DNA from: Alphaproteobacteria bacterium
Lineage (GTDB): Bacteria; Myxococcota_A; UBA796; CAJQPC01
NCBI GenBank assembly: GCA_020632795.1
Contig: JACKEV010000009.1
Location: 434,001 to 498,000, forward strand
Direction of reading: 5' to 3'
DNA: 64,000 nucleotides
Shown in pieces: positions 40,715-47,757 of the stretch. The notes under the pieces were generated by a model that saw nothing but the letters and a program-made list of their open reading frames with translations, made no database searches and was not told the DNA's origin. The position numbers were made by a program, and so were the translations under genes. The stretch's first letter is position 1. Every line of letters begins with the position of its first letter.

Positions 40715-40743
40715 TTTACAGTCAAACGTGCTCAGGGTACAAG
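40715..40743 (+). promoter_or_regulatory. Sigma-70-like promoter
   Basis: TTTACA at 40715-40720 (five of six consensus bases) and TACAAG at 40738-40743 (four of six) are separated by exactly 17 bases in an AT-rich patch. Initiation near 40750 is expected. Confidence 0.5.
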
Positions 40744-40749
40744 ATGAAT

Positions 40750-41030
40750 GAGCGGCGACGCGGTGAGCGCGCGCTGCCAGGGACCCAAGCCCGACCGGAA
40801 CCGTCATGTCCTGCGCCTCCTTCCAGCATCGCCACGTCGTCGCGCATGAGCGCTGCGTCTGCGCTGGCTTCGTGCCGGCCGTTCGCGCCATGCGAATCGT
40901 CGAAAACAGGCGAATCATGCGGATTGAGCGCGTTCGGAATGAACGGCTCAGGGCCGAGAGACTCAAGGGATAGGCGCCTCCAGCGTCCTCGCCTTGCAGC
41001 CCTCGGCTCCCCGGAGACCGAGGGTTTTTT
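40750..41030 (+). ncRNA. Putative small RNA of about 280 nt, class unknown
   Basis: The interval is bounded by the promoter at 40715-40743 and a strong intrinsic terminator at 41000-41030. It has no good ribosome site or coding bias on the + strand. I looked for conserved tmRNA, RNase P, SRP and 6S core motifs and saw none. It may be a regulatory RNA or a leader/attenuator of the tRNA array that begins 97 bases later. Confidence 0.35.
41000..41030 (+). terminator. Intrinsic (rho-independent) terminator
   Basis: CCCTCGG (41000-41006) and CCGAGGG (41018-41024) form a perfect 7-bp stem with an 11-base loop, followed directly by six T (41025-41030). Orientation is + strand. Confidence 0.8.
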
Positions 41031-41126
41031 CTCTCTGCCCTCGCCAGGTCTCCCCCCCCTGACGCACGCAGTCTCTGTGTGTGATGGGACGGGTCTGTGA
41101 AGAACACAATACTGTACTGAATGCCT

Positions 41127-41199
41127 CGCGGAGTGGCCCAACTGGAAGGGCATCCGTCTCATACACGGAAGGGTGGGAGTTCGAGTCTCCCCTCCGCGA
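41127..41199 (+). tRNA. tRNA with CAT anticodon (Met, or Ile2 if lysidinylated)
   Basis: Full cloverleaf: acceptor CGCGGAG/CTCCGCG, D stem GCCC/GGGC, anticodon stem TCCGT/ACGGA with loop CTCATAC, T arm GGGAG-TTCGAGT-CTCCC. C1-G72 is paired and the anticodon stem lacks three G-C pairs, so it is not an initiator. No encoded CCA. Confidence 0.85.
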
Positions 41200-41204
41200 C
41201 TCAC

Positions 41205-41277
41205 GCTGTCGTCGTCTAACGGTCAGGACCCCGGGTTCTCAGCTCGGGCAATGCGGGTTCGAGTCCCGTCGACAGCT
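41205..41277 (+). tRNA. tRNA-Glu (CTC)
   Basis: Acceptor GCTGTCG/CGACAGC, anticodon stem CCGGG/CTCGG with loop TTCTCAG, T arm GCGGG-TTCGAGT-CCCGT. No encoded CCA. It begins five bases after the previous tRNA. Confidence 0.85.
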
Positions 41278-41387
41278 CTCAAGGAGCCACCGAACGCTCC
41301 TGGGGCCGAAGAGGCTCCCTCCGGGTTCCCCGCACGCTTCCACAGCGCCGCCAAGGACCCGCCGTGCCTCTTCACCCCACCTTCTCT

Positions 41388-41460
41388 GGCCTCGTAGCTC
41401 AATTGGTAGAGCGCCGCACTGTTAATGCGGAAGTTCCGGGTTCGAGTCCCGGCGAGGCCG
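41388..41460 (+). tRNA. tRNA-Asn (GTT)
   Basis: Acceptor GGCCTCG/CGAGGCC, anticodon stem CCGCA/TGCGG with loop CTGTTAA, T arm CCGGG-TTCGAGT-CCCGG. The 110 bases before it hold nothing recognisable. Confidence 0.9.
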
Positions 41461-41465
41461 CTCCT

Positions 41466-41538
41466 GGCCCTGAAGCTCAATCGGACGAGCGCCGCACCGT
41501 TAATGCGGAGCCTTCGGGTTCGAATCCCGGCGGGGTCG
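41466..41538 (+). tRNA. tRNA-Asn (GTT), second divergent copy
   Basis: Acceptor GGCCCTG/CGGGGTC with two G-U pairs, anticodon stem CCGCA/TGCGG with loop CCGTTAA, T arm TCGGG-TTCGAAT-CCCGG. It shares the anticodon arm of its neighbour but differs in the D arm and acceptor, so it is an old or degrading duplicate. Confidence 0.8.
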
Positions 41539-41543
41539 CTTCC

Positions 41544-41614
41544 AGGCGCATGGCTCAACGGCAGAGCGCCACCGTGACGTGGTGGAGGTCCAGGTTCGAC
41601 TCCTGGTGTGCCTA
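41544..41614 (+). tRNA. tRNA-Val (GAC)
   Basis: Acceptor AGGCGCA/TGTGCCT, D arm GCTC/GAGC, anticodon stem CCACC/GGTGG with loop GTGACGT, T arm CCAGG-TTCGACT-CCTGG. 71 bases. Confidence 0.85.
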
Positions 41615-41630
41615 TTCCAACCTATCATCT

Positions 41631-41702
41631 GCCCTCGTAGCTCAGAGGAGGAGCAGCGGTTCGCGAAGCCGCAGGTCGCAGGTTCGATTCCTGTCGAGGG
41701 CT
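41631..41702 (+). tRNA. tRNA-Arg (GCG), with C at position 33
   Basis: Acceptor GCCCTCG/CGAGGGC, anticodon stem GCGGT/GCCGC with loop TCGCGAA, T arm GCAGG-TTCGATT-CCTGT. The base before the anticodon is C instead of the near-universal U33, and GCG is unusual for Arg in bacteria, which normally use ACG. It may be non-functional or specialised. Confidence 0.7.
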
Positions 41703-41715
41703 CTCTGTTTGATTC

Positions 41716-41788
41716 GCCCCTGTAGCTCAGAGGAAGAGCAGCGGTCTACGAAGCCGCGTTTGCGCAGGTTCGACTCCTGCCGGGGGCG
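41716..41788 (+). tRNA. tRNA-Arg (ACG)
   Basis: Acceptor GCCCCTG/CGGGGGC, anticodon stem GCGGT/GCCGC with loop CTACGAA, T arm GCAGG-TTCGACT-CCTGC. The normal inosine-type Arg isoacceptor. Confidence 0.9.
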
Positions 41789-41805
41789 CTCCTTCTCAAC
41801 CCCAT

Positions 41806-41878
41806 GCCCTTGTAGCTCAGAGGAAGAGCAGTGGTCTCCTAAGCCGCGTTTGCGCAGGTTCGACTCCTGCCAGGGGCG
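41806..41878 (+). tRNA. tRNA-Arg (CCT)
   Basis: Acceptor GCCCTTG/CAGGGGC, anticodon stem GTGGT/GCCGC with loop CTCCTAA, T arm GCAGG-TTCGACT-CCTGC. The body and the spacers on both sides are nearly identical to the ACG gene, showing recent tandem duplication. Confidence 0.88.
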
Positions 41879-41895
41879 CTCCTTCTCAACCCCAT

Positions 41896-41966
41896 GCCCT
41901 CGTAGCTCAGCGGAAGAGCGGTGGTCTCCGAAGCCACAGGCGCTGGTTCAACTCCAGTCGAGGGTA
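41896..41966 (+). tRNA. tRNA-Arg (CCG)
   Basis: Acceptor GCCCTCG/CGAGGGT (G1-U72), anticodon stem GTGGT/GCCAC with loop CTCCGAA, T arm GCTGG-TTCAACT-CCAGT. The T loop has A where the others have G (TTCAACT). Confidence 0.82.
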
Positions 41967-41977
41967 CTCCCCCTTCG

Positions 41978-42051
41978 GGGCGTGTAGCCAAATCGGTGAA
42001 GGCACGGTCCTGATATGGCCGCGATTCCAGGTTCGAGTCCTGGCACGCCCA
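41978..42051 (+). tRNA. tRNA-Ile (GAT)
   Basis: Acceptor GGGCGTG/CACGCCC, anticodon stem CGGTC/GGCCG with loop CTGATAT, T arm CCAGG-TTCGAGT-CCTGG. 74 bases. Confidence 0.85.
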
Positions 42052-42060
42052 CTTTCCCCT

Positions 42061-42134
42061 GCTGCAGTCGTCCAACCGGAGAGGATCCTGGCCTTTCAAG
42101 TCGGTGAATGCGGGTTCGAATCCCGTCTGCAGCG
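42061..42134 (+). tRNA. tRNA-Glu (TTC)
   Basis: Acceptor GCTGCAG/CTGCAGC, anticodon stem CTGGC/GTCGG with loop CTTTCAA, T arm GCGGG-TTCGAAT-CCCGT. Confidence 0.85.
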
Positions 42135-42137
42135 TCT

Positions 42138-42211
42138 GGAGTACGTAGCTTAATTGGTAGAGCACCGGGTCGTGACCCCGGCAGGCGCGGGTTCGAATCC
42201 CGTCGTACTCC
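42138..42211 (+). tRNA. tRNA-His (GTG), with C at position 33
   Basis: Acceptor GAGTACG/CGTACTC with an extra 5' G facing discriminator C, the histidine identity pair; anticodon stem CCGGG/CCCGG with loop TCGTGAC, T arm GCGGG-TTCGAAT-CCCGT. U33 is replaced by C, as in the Arg(GCG) gene. Confidence 0.83.
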
Positions 42212-42215
42212 CTCT

Positions 42216-42287
42216 GCCCTCGTAGCTCAGCGGAAGAGCAGCGGTCTTCTAAGCCGCGGGTCGCGCGTTCGAACCGCGCCGGGGGTT
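42216..42287 (+). tRNA. tRNA-Arg (TCT)
   Basis: Acceptor GCCCTCG/CGGGGGT with wobble pairs, anticodon stem GCGGT/GCCGC with loop CTTCTAA, T arm GCGCG-TTCGAAC-CGCGC. It shares the Arg-type D and anticodon arms of the four upstream Arg genes. Last gene of the array. Confidence 0.83.
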
Positions 42288-42298
42288 CTCGCAGAGGC

Positions 42299-43177
42299 TC
42301 AGAAGCCCCCTTGCTGCGCCAGGGCCGTCTGGCCGGCCAGCCCGATGTACCCGGCGAGCCTCGTGCAGCTCTCGTCCTCGGTCGCGGCGCTGGCGTACAC
42401 CGCCCACATCGGCGAGCCCAGGACGGCCGTGGTGTAGGTACACCCATCGACCTCGATGGGCTCGAGGTCACCGCCGCAGAGGACCTGGGTCTGCGTGCCG
42501 ATGTGCACGTCCTCCTCGGCGTTCTTGCGCCCCGTCTCTGTGCAGGGGATCGAGACGCCGGTGGAGAACTGCATCTCGCGGCCGGTGTAGACGACCGGGT
42601 AGCCGTCCCAGGACTCGTCCAGCTCCGAGCCGACGAAGAGCTGGGCGGCCAGCTCCCCCTCCAGGGTGCCATCGCCGATGTTCTCGGCGCTGATGCCCGT
42701 GTAGAAGCTCTCGGGCTCCTGGTCCGGCTCGCTCAGGTTTCCGCAGATGCCGGTGGGCCAGAAGGTCGAGGCGCAGTCCCGCACCTCGATGGACCACGTC
42801 CCGTCCATGATCTCGCCGGCGTCGGTCTCGCCGAGGACGCGGCCGCTGAGGCGCCAGGGGGTCGCGCTCTTGCCCAGCCACTGGAACTCCGTGGCCCAGA
42901 TGGTCTGGCTGACGAAGACGTACTTGCTGTCGTAGACGTCCGGGTCGCTGAGCCCGAAGTTGCTCTCGATGAACTCGCCCTGGTGGAGGACGCCCGCGCT
43001 GGCGAGGTTGATCCCGACCGACACGTCGTCGGTGTTGTACCAGGCGTAGGTGCCGCCGACGGTGTCGTCGTACTCCAGGCCGCGCTTCGACGGCGCATGC
43101 CACCGCTCGCCGCCGATGTCGACGTCGAAGTCGCCGCCACCCCCACAAGCCAACGCCATCATCCAGACCATCATCAT
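42299..43177 (-). CDS. Secreted lipoprotein, family unknown
   Basis: 292 residues. A short signal ends MALAC followed by GGGG, a lipobox. The mature part is beta-rich and aromatic (GGTYAWYNTDDVSVGINL, YVFVSQTIWATEFQWLGKS, MDGTWSIEVRDC) with six cysteines, fitting a disulfide-stabilised beta-sandwich. It appears to be a cell-surface lipoprotein of the type abundant in this genome. No enzymatic motif is visible. The gene converges on the tRNA array and ends 11 bases from the last tRNA. The 280 bases upstream (43178-43457) carry no other gene and must hold its promoter and that of the divergent small lipoprotein. Confidence 0.7.
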   Translation of the reverse strand: MMMVWMMALACGGGGDFDVDIGGERWHAPSKRGLEYDDTVGGTYAWYNTDDVSVGINLASAGVLHQGEFIESNFGLSDPDVYDSKYVFVSQTIWATEFQWLGKSATPWRLSGRVLGETDAGEIMDGTWSIEVRDCASTFWPTGICGNLSEPDQEPESFYTGISAENIGDGTLEGELAAQLFVGSELDESWDGYPVVYTGREMQFSTGVSIPCTETGRKNAEEDVHIGTQTQVLCGGDLEPIEVDGCTYTTAVLGSPMWAVYASAATEDESCTRLAGYIGLAGQTALAQQGGF

Positions 43178-43457
43178 CGCCTCCTGCTCGATCGTCAGCG
43201 CGCCGGCGCGATCTGGCCGGCTGGGTCCGGGCCCGGTCGCTCCGCGCGATCCCGGAGCCGACGTGAACCCGGGGGAACCCTACCACTTCGCGGGAAGACA
43301 GGGGTATCACCTCGCGCCTGGCGCACCCCCGGGGCCGCTGTGTCGGCTTGTGGCGCGGGGCGTCGGCCGTCGGATCGCCGGGCAGGCGTGTCGGCGCGGA
43401 CGGCGGTGGCCGGGTGGTCGGATGCTGCGGTAGACTTCGGTTCTCAGGAGGAGAACC

Positions 43458-43760
43458 ATGCGCCGCTTCATGACCGTGCTCGCCCTGGCCGCGTGCACCA
43501 GCCTTTCCTGCGGAGACAAGGAGGATGACACCAGCACCTCCGACACCGACACCGCCTCCGGCACGCCGGATTGCCTCTGCGATGACGCTGGCGCGACCCT
43601 GACCGCGGTCAGCGGCTGCGAGAACTTCGGCGGCGACGAGGAGCAGTGCTCGGGCTGGCATTCCTGCCTGGAAGAAAACGGCGAAGAGACGAACACCCCC
43701 ATGCCGAGCGGCACCGAGCTGACCTGCTTCGGCTGCACGATCCGCATCGAGTGTAACTGA
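43458..43760 (+). CDS. Small cysteine-rich lipoprotein
   Basis: 100 residues; AGGAGG lies upstream of the ATG at 43458. Signal peptide MRRFMTVLALAACTSLSC with lipidation at Cys13 or Cys18, then a Thr/Ser/Asp-rich linker (DDTSTSDTDTASGT) that should extend from the membrane. The compact domain holds eight cysteines (CLCDDAG, GCENF, QCSGWHSC, CFGC, EC), presumably four disulfides. It resembles the small lipoprotein at 37426-37764 in style but not in obvious sequence. Role unknown. It converges on mtgA with a nine-base gap. Confidence 0.75.
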   Translation: MRRFMTVLALAACTSLSCGDKEDDTSTSDTDTASGTPDCLCDDAGATLTAVSGCENFGGDEEQCSGWHSCLEENGEETNTPMPSGTELTCFGCTIRIECN

Positions 43761-43769
43761 GCCGCCGGT

Positions 43770-44507
43770 TCACTCGCCGCGGCGTCGCTCCGTCCACCCC
43801 TCGGCCATCTCCTCGAACCCGGGCTCGCCGGGGAAGGGGACCTGGTTCTGCCGGATGTTCCGGGCCCGCTTGCGCATGGCGCTGCTGTTGGGGTCCCGGT
43901 GGCGCGGCGCGGGCAGGATGGCCGCGATGCGGGCGGCCTGCTCCTCGGTGAGCTTGCTGGCCGGGCGGCCGTACCAGCGCTGCGCCGCGGCCTCGGCGCC
44001 GAAGGTCATCGGGCCCAGCTCGGCGACGTTGAGGTAGACCTCCAGGATGCGCTGCTTGGGCACGAGCAGCTCCAGCCACAAGGCGTACCAGGTCTCCGGG
44101 GCCTTGCGCAGCCAGGAGCGGCCCTGCCACAGGAACACGTTGCGGGCGACCTGCTGGCTGATGGTGCTGCCGCCGCGCTTGGGGGCGCCCTCGGCGCGGC
44201 TCTGGTTGTAGGACCAGGCCTGCCGCAGCGCCTCCCAGTCGAAGCCGTTGTGGTGCCAGAACCAGGCGTCCTCGGAAGCCACGGCCATGCGGGGGAGGGG
44301 GCCCATCGCGTCGTATCGGACGCTGCGGTGGTTCACCCCCGCCCACTCGCCGTCCTCGGCGTGGTGGTCCCAGACGCGCTCGACCATCGTGAGGGTGATC
44401 GGCGGGTCGACCACCCGCAGCAGGGTCACCTGAGCGACGCTGATCATGGCGAGCGCCCCCGCGAGGCGCAGGAGCCGACGCAGCCAGATGCGGAGCGTGC
44501 GGACCAT
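43770..44507 (-). CDS. mtgA: Monofunctional peptidoglycan glycosyltransferase
   Basis: 245 residues. One N-terminal membrane helix (about 11-31) and a single GT51 domain. Catalytic Glu79 lies in VASEDAWFWHHNGFDWEA, the E-D-x2-F-x2-H-x-G-x-D motif; further blocks are RGGSTISQQVARNVFLW, LELLVPKQRILEVYLNVAELG and FGAEAAAQRWYG. It polymerises lipid II into glycan strands in the periplasm and lacks a transpeptidase domain, as MtgA does. The start ATG at 44507 is 36 bases from the divergent sulfotransferase start. Confidence 0.95.
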   Translation of the reverse strand: MVRTLRIWLRRLLRLAGALAMISVAQVTLLRVVDPPITLTMVERVWDHHAEDGEWAGVNHRSVRYDAMGPLPRMAVASEDAWFWHHNGFDWEALRQAWSYNQSRAEGAPKRGGSTISQQVARNVFLWQGRSWLRKAPETWYALWLELLVPKQRILEVYLNVAELGPMTFGAEAAAQRWYGRPASKLTEEQAARIAAILPAPRHRDPNSSAMRKRARNIRQNQVPFPGEPGFEEMAEGWTERRRGE

Positions 44508-44543
44508 GAAGACCAGCTATCGCGCACCGGTTACGGAGGCCCC

Positions 44544-45776
44544 ATGCTCGACGCGACCCGCGCTCTGCCCTGGGACCTGCGCGCCCTGCTCTGGGTGGCG
44601 AAGCAGCTCTCCCGGGTGGGCGTCGGCTTCGGCCCGCTGGAGGCGGACGCGCTGCTCGAGGCGGCCTCCCGCGAGGCCGGCGGGCTCACCGACTTCGGCG
44701 AGGACGGCTTCCGCGAGGGGCTCGACGTGCTGATGCGGTCCCTGCACGAGGACGCGAACCTCAGCACCCTGGGGCACATCTCGCTGTGGTCCACCTCGGT
44801 GAGCGCCCTGGTCGCGCGCCTCCGGCTCAATGCGCTGCGCGCCCGCCGGGACCCGGCCCTGGACACGCCGCTGGTCCCGCCCATCGTCATCATCGGGCTG
44901 CCGCGCTCCGGCACCACCTTCCTGCACCGCCTGCTGTGCCAGCACCCCGACGCCCGGCCGCTCCAGCTATGGGAGCTGCAGCGCCCCCTGCCCGGTCCGG
45001 GCGCGGACAAGCGGCTCGCCGAGGCGCGCCAGCGGGTGGGGATGCTCAAGCGCATCGCCCCGGAGCTGGACGCCAAGCACCACCTCGACGCCGAGGCGCC
45101 CGAGGAGTGCATGCTGCTGTTCAACCTCAGCTTCGTGAGCATGGGGTACTGGACGGTCTGCCCCTGCCACGGGTACGCGGACTGGTACGTCGACCAGGAC
45201 AAGACGGCGTCCTATGTCGACTATCGGGACCTGCTGCGCATCTTCCAGGCCGGCTCTCCGGGGCAGCGGCTGACCCTGAAGGCCCCCGCGCACCTGGCCG
45301 GCACCGACGAGCTGCTCACCCTCCTTCCCGACGCCTGCGTGGTCCAGACCCACCGGGACATCGTCAAGACCGCGCTCAGCCTGGACAGCCTGCTCTACAG
45401 CCTGCACGCGGTCACCAGCGCGCGCCAGGATCTGCCCCGCATGGCGCAGTCCAACCTGCGCCTGATGGAGCGGCTGGTCGCCCGCAACCAGGCCGCGCGG
45501 CGGGTCCACCCCGGCCGGGTGCTCGACGTGACCTACGAGACCCTCACCGGTGACCCGCTGGGCACGGTGCAGGGCATCTACGCGCACTTCGGGCTGGACT
45601 TCACCGCGGACTTCGAGGCGCGGCTGCGGGCCTACATCGAGGCCCACCCCCGCCACAAGCACGGCGTGCACCGCTACGGCCCCGAGGACTTCGGCGTCAC
45701 CCAGGACGAGCTGGAGGCCCGGCTGCGCCCCATCGAGGCGCAGTACGTGCTCAATCCTCTTCGCCCGAGCCCCTGA
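44544..45776 (+). CDS. Sulfotransferase-family protein
   Basis: 410 residues from the ATG at 44544 (GGAGG upstream). The 5'-phosphosulfate loop is GLPRSGTTFL (118-127), and the 3'-phosphate-binding region is LLPDACVVQTHRDIVKTALS. The N-terminal 100 residues are helical and the protein has the layout of the Sulfotransfer_3-type bacterial family that acts on lipids, glycans or polyketides using PAPS. Acidic/His-rich segments (HHLDAEAPEECMLLFNLSF) are typical of this branch. The acceptor is unknown. Its end overlaps the convergent VIT/VWA gene by 26 bases. Confidence 0.88.
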   Translation: MLDATRALPWDLRALLWVAKQLSRVGVGFGPLEADALLEAASREAGGLTDFGEDGFREGLDVLMRSLHEDANLSTLGHISLWSTSVSALVARLRLNALRARRDPALDTPLVPPIVIIGLPRSGTTFLHRLLCQHPDARPLQLWELQRPLPGPGADKRLAEARQRVGMLKRIAPELDAKHHLDAEAPEECMLLFNLSFVSMGYWTVCPCHGYADWYVDQDKTASYVDYRDLLRIFQAGSPGQRLTLKAPAHLAGTDELLTLLPDACVVQTHRDIVKTALSLDSLLYSLHAVTSARQDLPRMAQSNLRLMERLVARNQAARRVHPGRVLDVTYETLTGDPLGTVQGIYAHFGLDFTADFEARLRAYIEAHPRHKHGVHRYGPEDFGVTQDELEARLRPIEAQYVLNPLRPSP

Positions 45777-47757
45777 GGGCCCGCCGCCCCAGGCCCAGCA
45801 GCAGCAGGATGGCCGCCCAGCCCGCCGGCTCGGGGGAGGCGCTGCCGGAGAACGAGCCGCCGCCGTAGTTGGTCCGGACGGGGTTGCCGCTGCGGCTCGG
45901 GAGTTCGACCTGGCGCTTGGGGCCATCGTTGGAGGCCACCGCCTTCTCGTCGGCCACCGCCACGAAGGCGGTCCACTGGGTCACCAGGCCGTGCTCCAGG
46001 CCCATCGCGGTGACCTCGGACTGGAGCTGCTCCCGGCGGTCGGCGTTGGCCGGCGAGGTGTACTGCTGCATGAGGTCCTCGATCTGGTAGCGCGCCCACA
46101 CCAGGCGCAGGGCCTCCCCGCCCTCGCCGCGCTGCGGCAGCTCCAGGGTGACCGGGATCTCGACGGGCGCGCTGCCGTTGCGCCCCCGCAGGGTGATCGG
46201 GAACGTCCCCACGCCGTCGTAGCGGGCCAGAACCCGCAGCGAGTCCCCGAGGAAGAGGTCCGGCAGACGCTCAGGCGTCGCAAGGCGGACCGGGGCGTCC
46301 CCCCAGTCGATGACGAGGTCCGCCATCACCGGCGCGGCCAGGCGCTCCGCCAGGCGGTCGGCCTCGGCCTCGGCCTTGTCCATCTCGGTGACCACCCGCG
46401 CGGTGCCCCGCCCGACCCGGGCCAGCTCGGTCAGCAGGTAGCGGTTGACCGAGCCGCCGATGCCCAGGGCGAACAGGCGGGCGTCGCTGTCCAGCTTCTC
46501 GACGAGGGCGATGATGTCGCCCTCGTTGCCGATGTAGCCGTCGGTCAGGAACACCACGGTGCGCATCACGCCGGCGCGCGGGGGGGTGGACAGCGCGGCG
46601 GTGATGCCCCGGGTCATCTGGGTGCCGCCGTTGCCGGACAGCTCGCGGACGTACTCCTTGCCCCGGACGATGTTGCCGCCGGTCGCGGGCAGCGGCTCGT
46701 CGGAGAGCGCGCTGGCGTCGTCGGAGAAACGGATGATGCGGAAGCTGTCCTGTTCCCCGAGGGTGTCGAGGGCCCGCAGCATGAAGCGCTTCGAGGCGTC
46801 CATCGGCTTGCCCTTCATGGAGCAGGAGGTGTCCAGCAGGAACACCATCTCCCGGGGCACCTGCGCGCTGCGCTCGATGGCCTGGGGGGGCTCGATGAGC
46901 AGGCTGACGGTGCCCTCGCCGCCCTCACCCTCGGTCATGACGCCGACCCCCACGTCGTCATGGCCAAGCCGATAGCGCAGGATGAAGTCATCGTTCGGGA
47001 CGTCCGCCGAGGTGTCCAGCGAGACGTGGCGCACCCTCGGCCCGTCCGCGCGCATCGTGACGGGGTGGGTGGGGCTCTCCAGCAGGCCCACCCGCACCCC
47101 GCCGTTCAGGGTCACGTTGAGGCGGATGCGATCGGCGCCGACGGTCTTCGGGGGGGTCGTCTCGCCCACGGGCATGCCCGGGGCCCAGGCGTTCAGCTCG
47201 GCGGCGGCGCCCTCAACCTGGCTGCCCCCGCCGGGGATGAAGCGCGGGCCCACGGTCATCGGGAACATGAAGGCGTAGGCGCCGTCCTCCCGGGGCACGG
47301 CCCAGGCGTAGGACAGCTCGACGACCACCTGCTCGCCGGGGGGCAGGTTGGCGACCTCCTGGGTGAAGACGTTGGGGCGGTGCTGGGTGAGCAGCGCGGC
47401 CTGCTTGCCCTCGGCCTTCGCGGTCTCGTACTCCTTCCGGGCCTGCTCCTTCTCCCGGATCTCCGCGCGGACGACCAGATCGCCCGCGGTCATGGTCATG
47501 GCGTGGACCGCCGCGTCCTCGGGCAGGGGGAACAGGTAGCGGGCGTCCAGAGGCACGTCGCCGGGGTTGGCGAAGGTCTGGGTGAGGGTGACGCTGGCCA
47601 GATCGCCGTCGATGCGGGCGTTGACCTCGCTGCGCAGCAGGGGCAGGGTGGAGACATCTCCGGCGTCGTTGACGACCTCCATCATGCCGCCCTCGGGGTC
47701 GGCGAGGGCGAGGGCGCGGGCGTCTTGGACGAGGGACAGGGCGAGGATCGCGATCAC
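45751..47757 (-). CDS. VIT and VWA domain protein with PEP-CTERM-like sorting tail
   Basis: 668 residues. A short signal peptide (MIAILALSLVQDARALA). The VIT domain (about 35-165) has NARIDGDLASVTLTQTFANP and REKEQARKEYETAKAEGK. The VWA domain begins about residue 300 with MIDAS DTSCS (FLLDTSCSMKG), then VVFLTDGYIGNE and VNRYLLTELARVGRG, resembling inter-alpha-trypsin-inhibitor heavy-chain-like proteins. The C-terminus is SPEP, a hydrophobic segment (AGWAAILLLLGLG) and RRALRG, a PEP-CTERM-type exosortase signal. The exosortase gene lies directly upstream with a 4-base overlap, so this is its dedicated substrate. It is probably exported, cleaved and surface-attached, with Mg-dependent ligand binding by the VWA domain. 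Confidence 0.88.
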   Translation of the reverse strand: MIAILALSLVQDARALALADPEGGMMEVVNDAGDVSTLPLLRSEVNARIDGDLASVTLTQTFANPGDVPLDARYLFPLPEDAAVHAMTMTAGDLVVRAEIREKEQARKEYETAKAEGKQAALLTQHRPNVFTQEVANLPPGEQVVVELSYAWAVPREDGAYAFMFPMTVGPRFIPGGGSQVEGAAAELNAWAPGMPVGETTPPKTVGADRIRLNVTLNGGVRVGLLESPTHPVTMRADGPRVRHVSLDTSADVPNDDFILRYRLGHDDVGVGVMTEGEGGEGTVSLLIEPPQAIERSAQVPREMVFLLDTSCSMKGKPMDASKRFMLRALDTLGEQDSFRIIRFSDDASALSDEPLPATGGNIVRGKEYVRELSGNGGTQMTRGITAALSTPPRAGVMRTVVFLTDGYIGNEGDIIALVEKLDSDARLFALGIGGSVNRYLLTELARVGRGTARVVTEMDKAEAEADRLAERLAAPVMADLVIDWGDAPVRLATPERLPDLFLGDSLRVLARYDGVGTFPITLRGRNGSAPVEIPVTLELPQRGEGGEALRLVWARYQIEDLMQQYTSPANADRREQLQSEVTAMGLEHGLVTQWTAFVAVADEKAVASNDGPKRQVELPSRSGNPVRTNYGGGSFSGSASPEPAGWAAILLLLGLGRRALRGSGEED

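Larger units (their letters stand above)
40625..41126. other. 502-base AT-richer intergenic region before the tRNA array
   Basis: No credible protein gene. 40640-40745 is clearly AT-rich compared with the chromosome. It contains a sigma-70-like promoter and, 260 bases later, an intrinsic terminator, described separately, so a small RNA may be encoded between them. Just before the first tRNA the sequence CAATACTGTACTGA could hold a -10 element for the array. Confidence 0.5.

Noticed and set aside
40682..41204. Minus-strand frames of 141-160 codons before the tRNA array
   Set aside because: No family resemblance, run into the first tRNA, and are crossed by a promoter and terminator on the other strand.
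42061..42134. Possible selenocysteine tRNA in the array (loop containing TTTCAAG)
   Set aside because: The stem pairing places TTC, not TCA, at the anticodon, and the gene lacks the long acceptor and variable arms of selC; it is tRNA-Glu.
41223..42672. Protein-coding frames across the tRNA array
   Set aside because: The translations contain repeated FESRR/RFDSCRGRS-type strings that are translated T arms of tRNAs; the cloverleaves explain the sequence.
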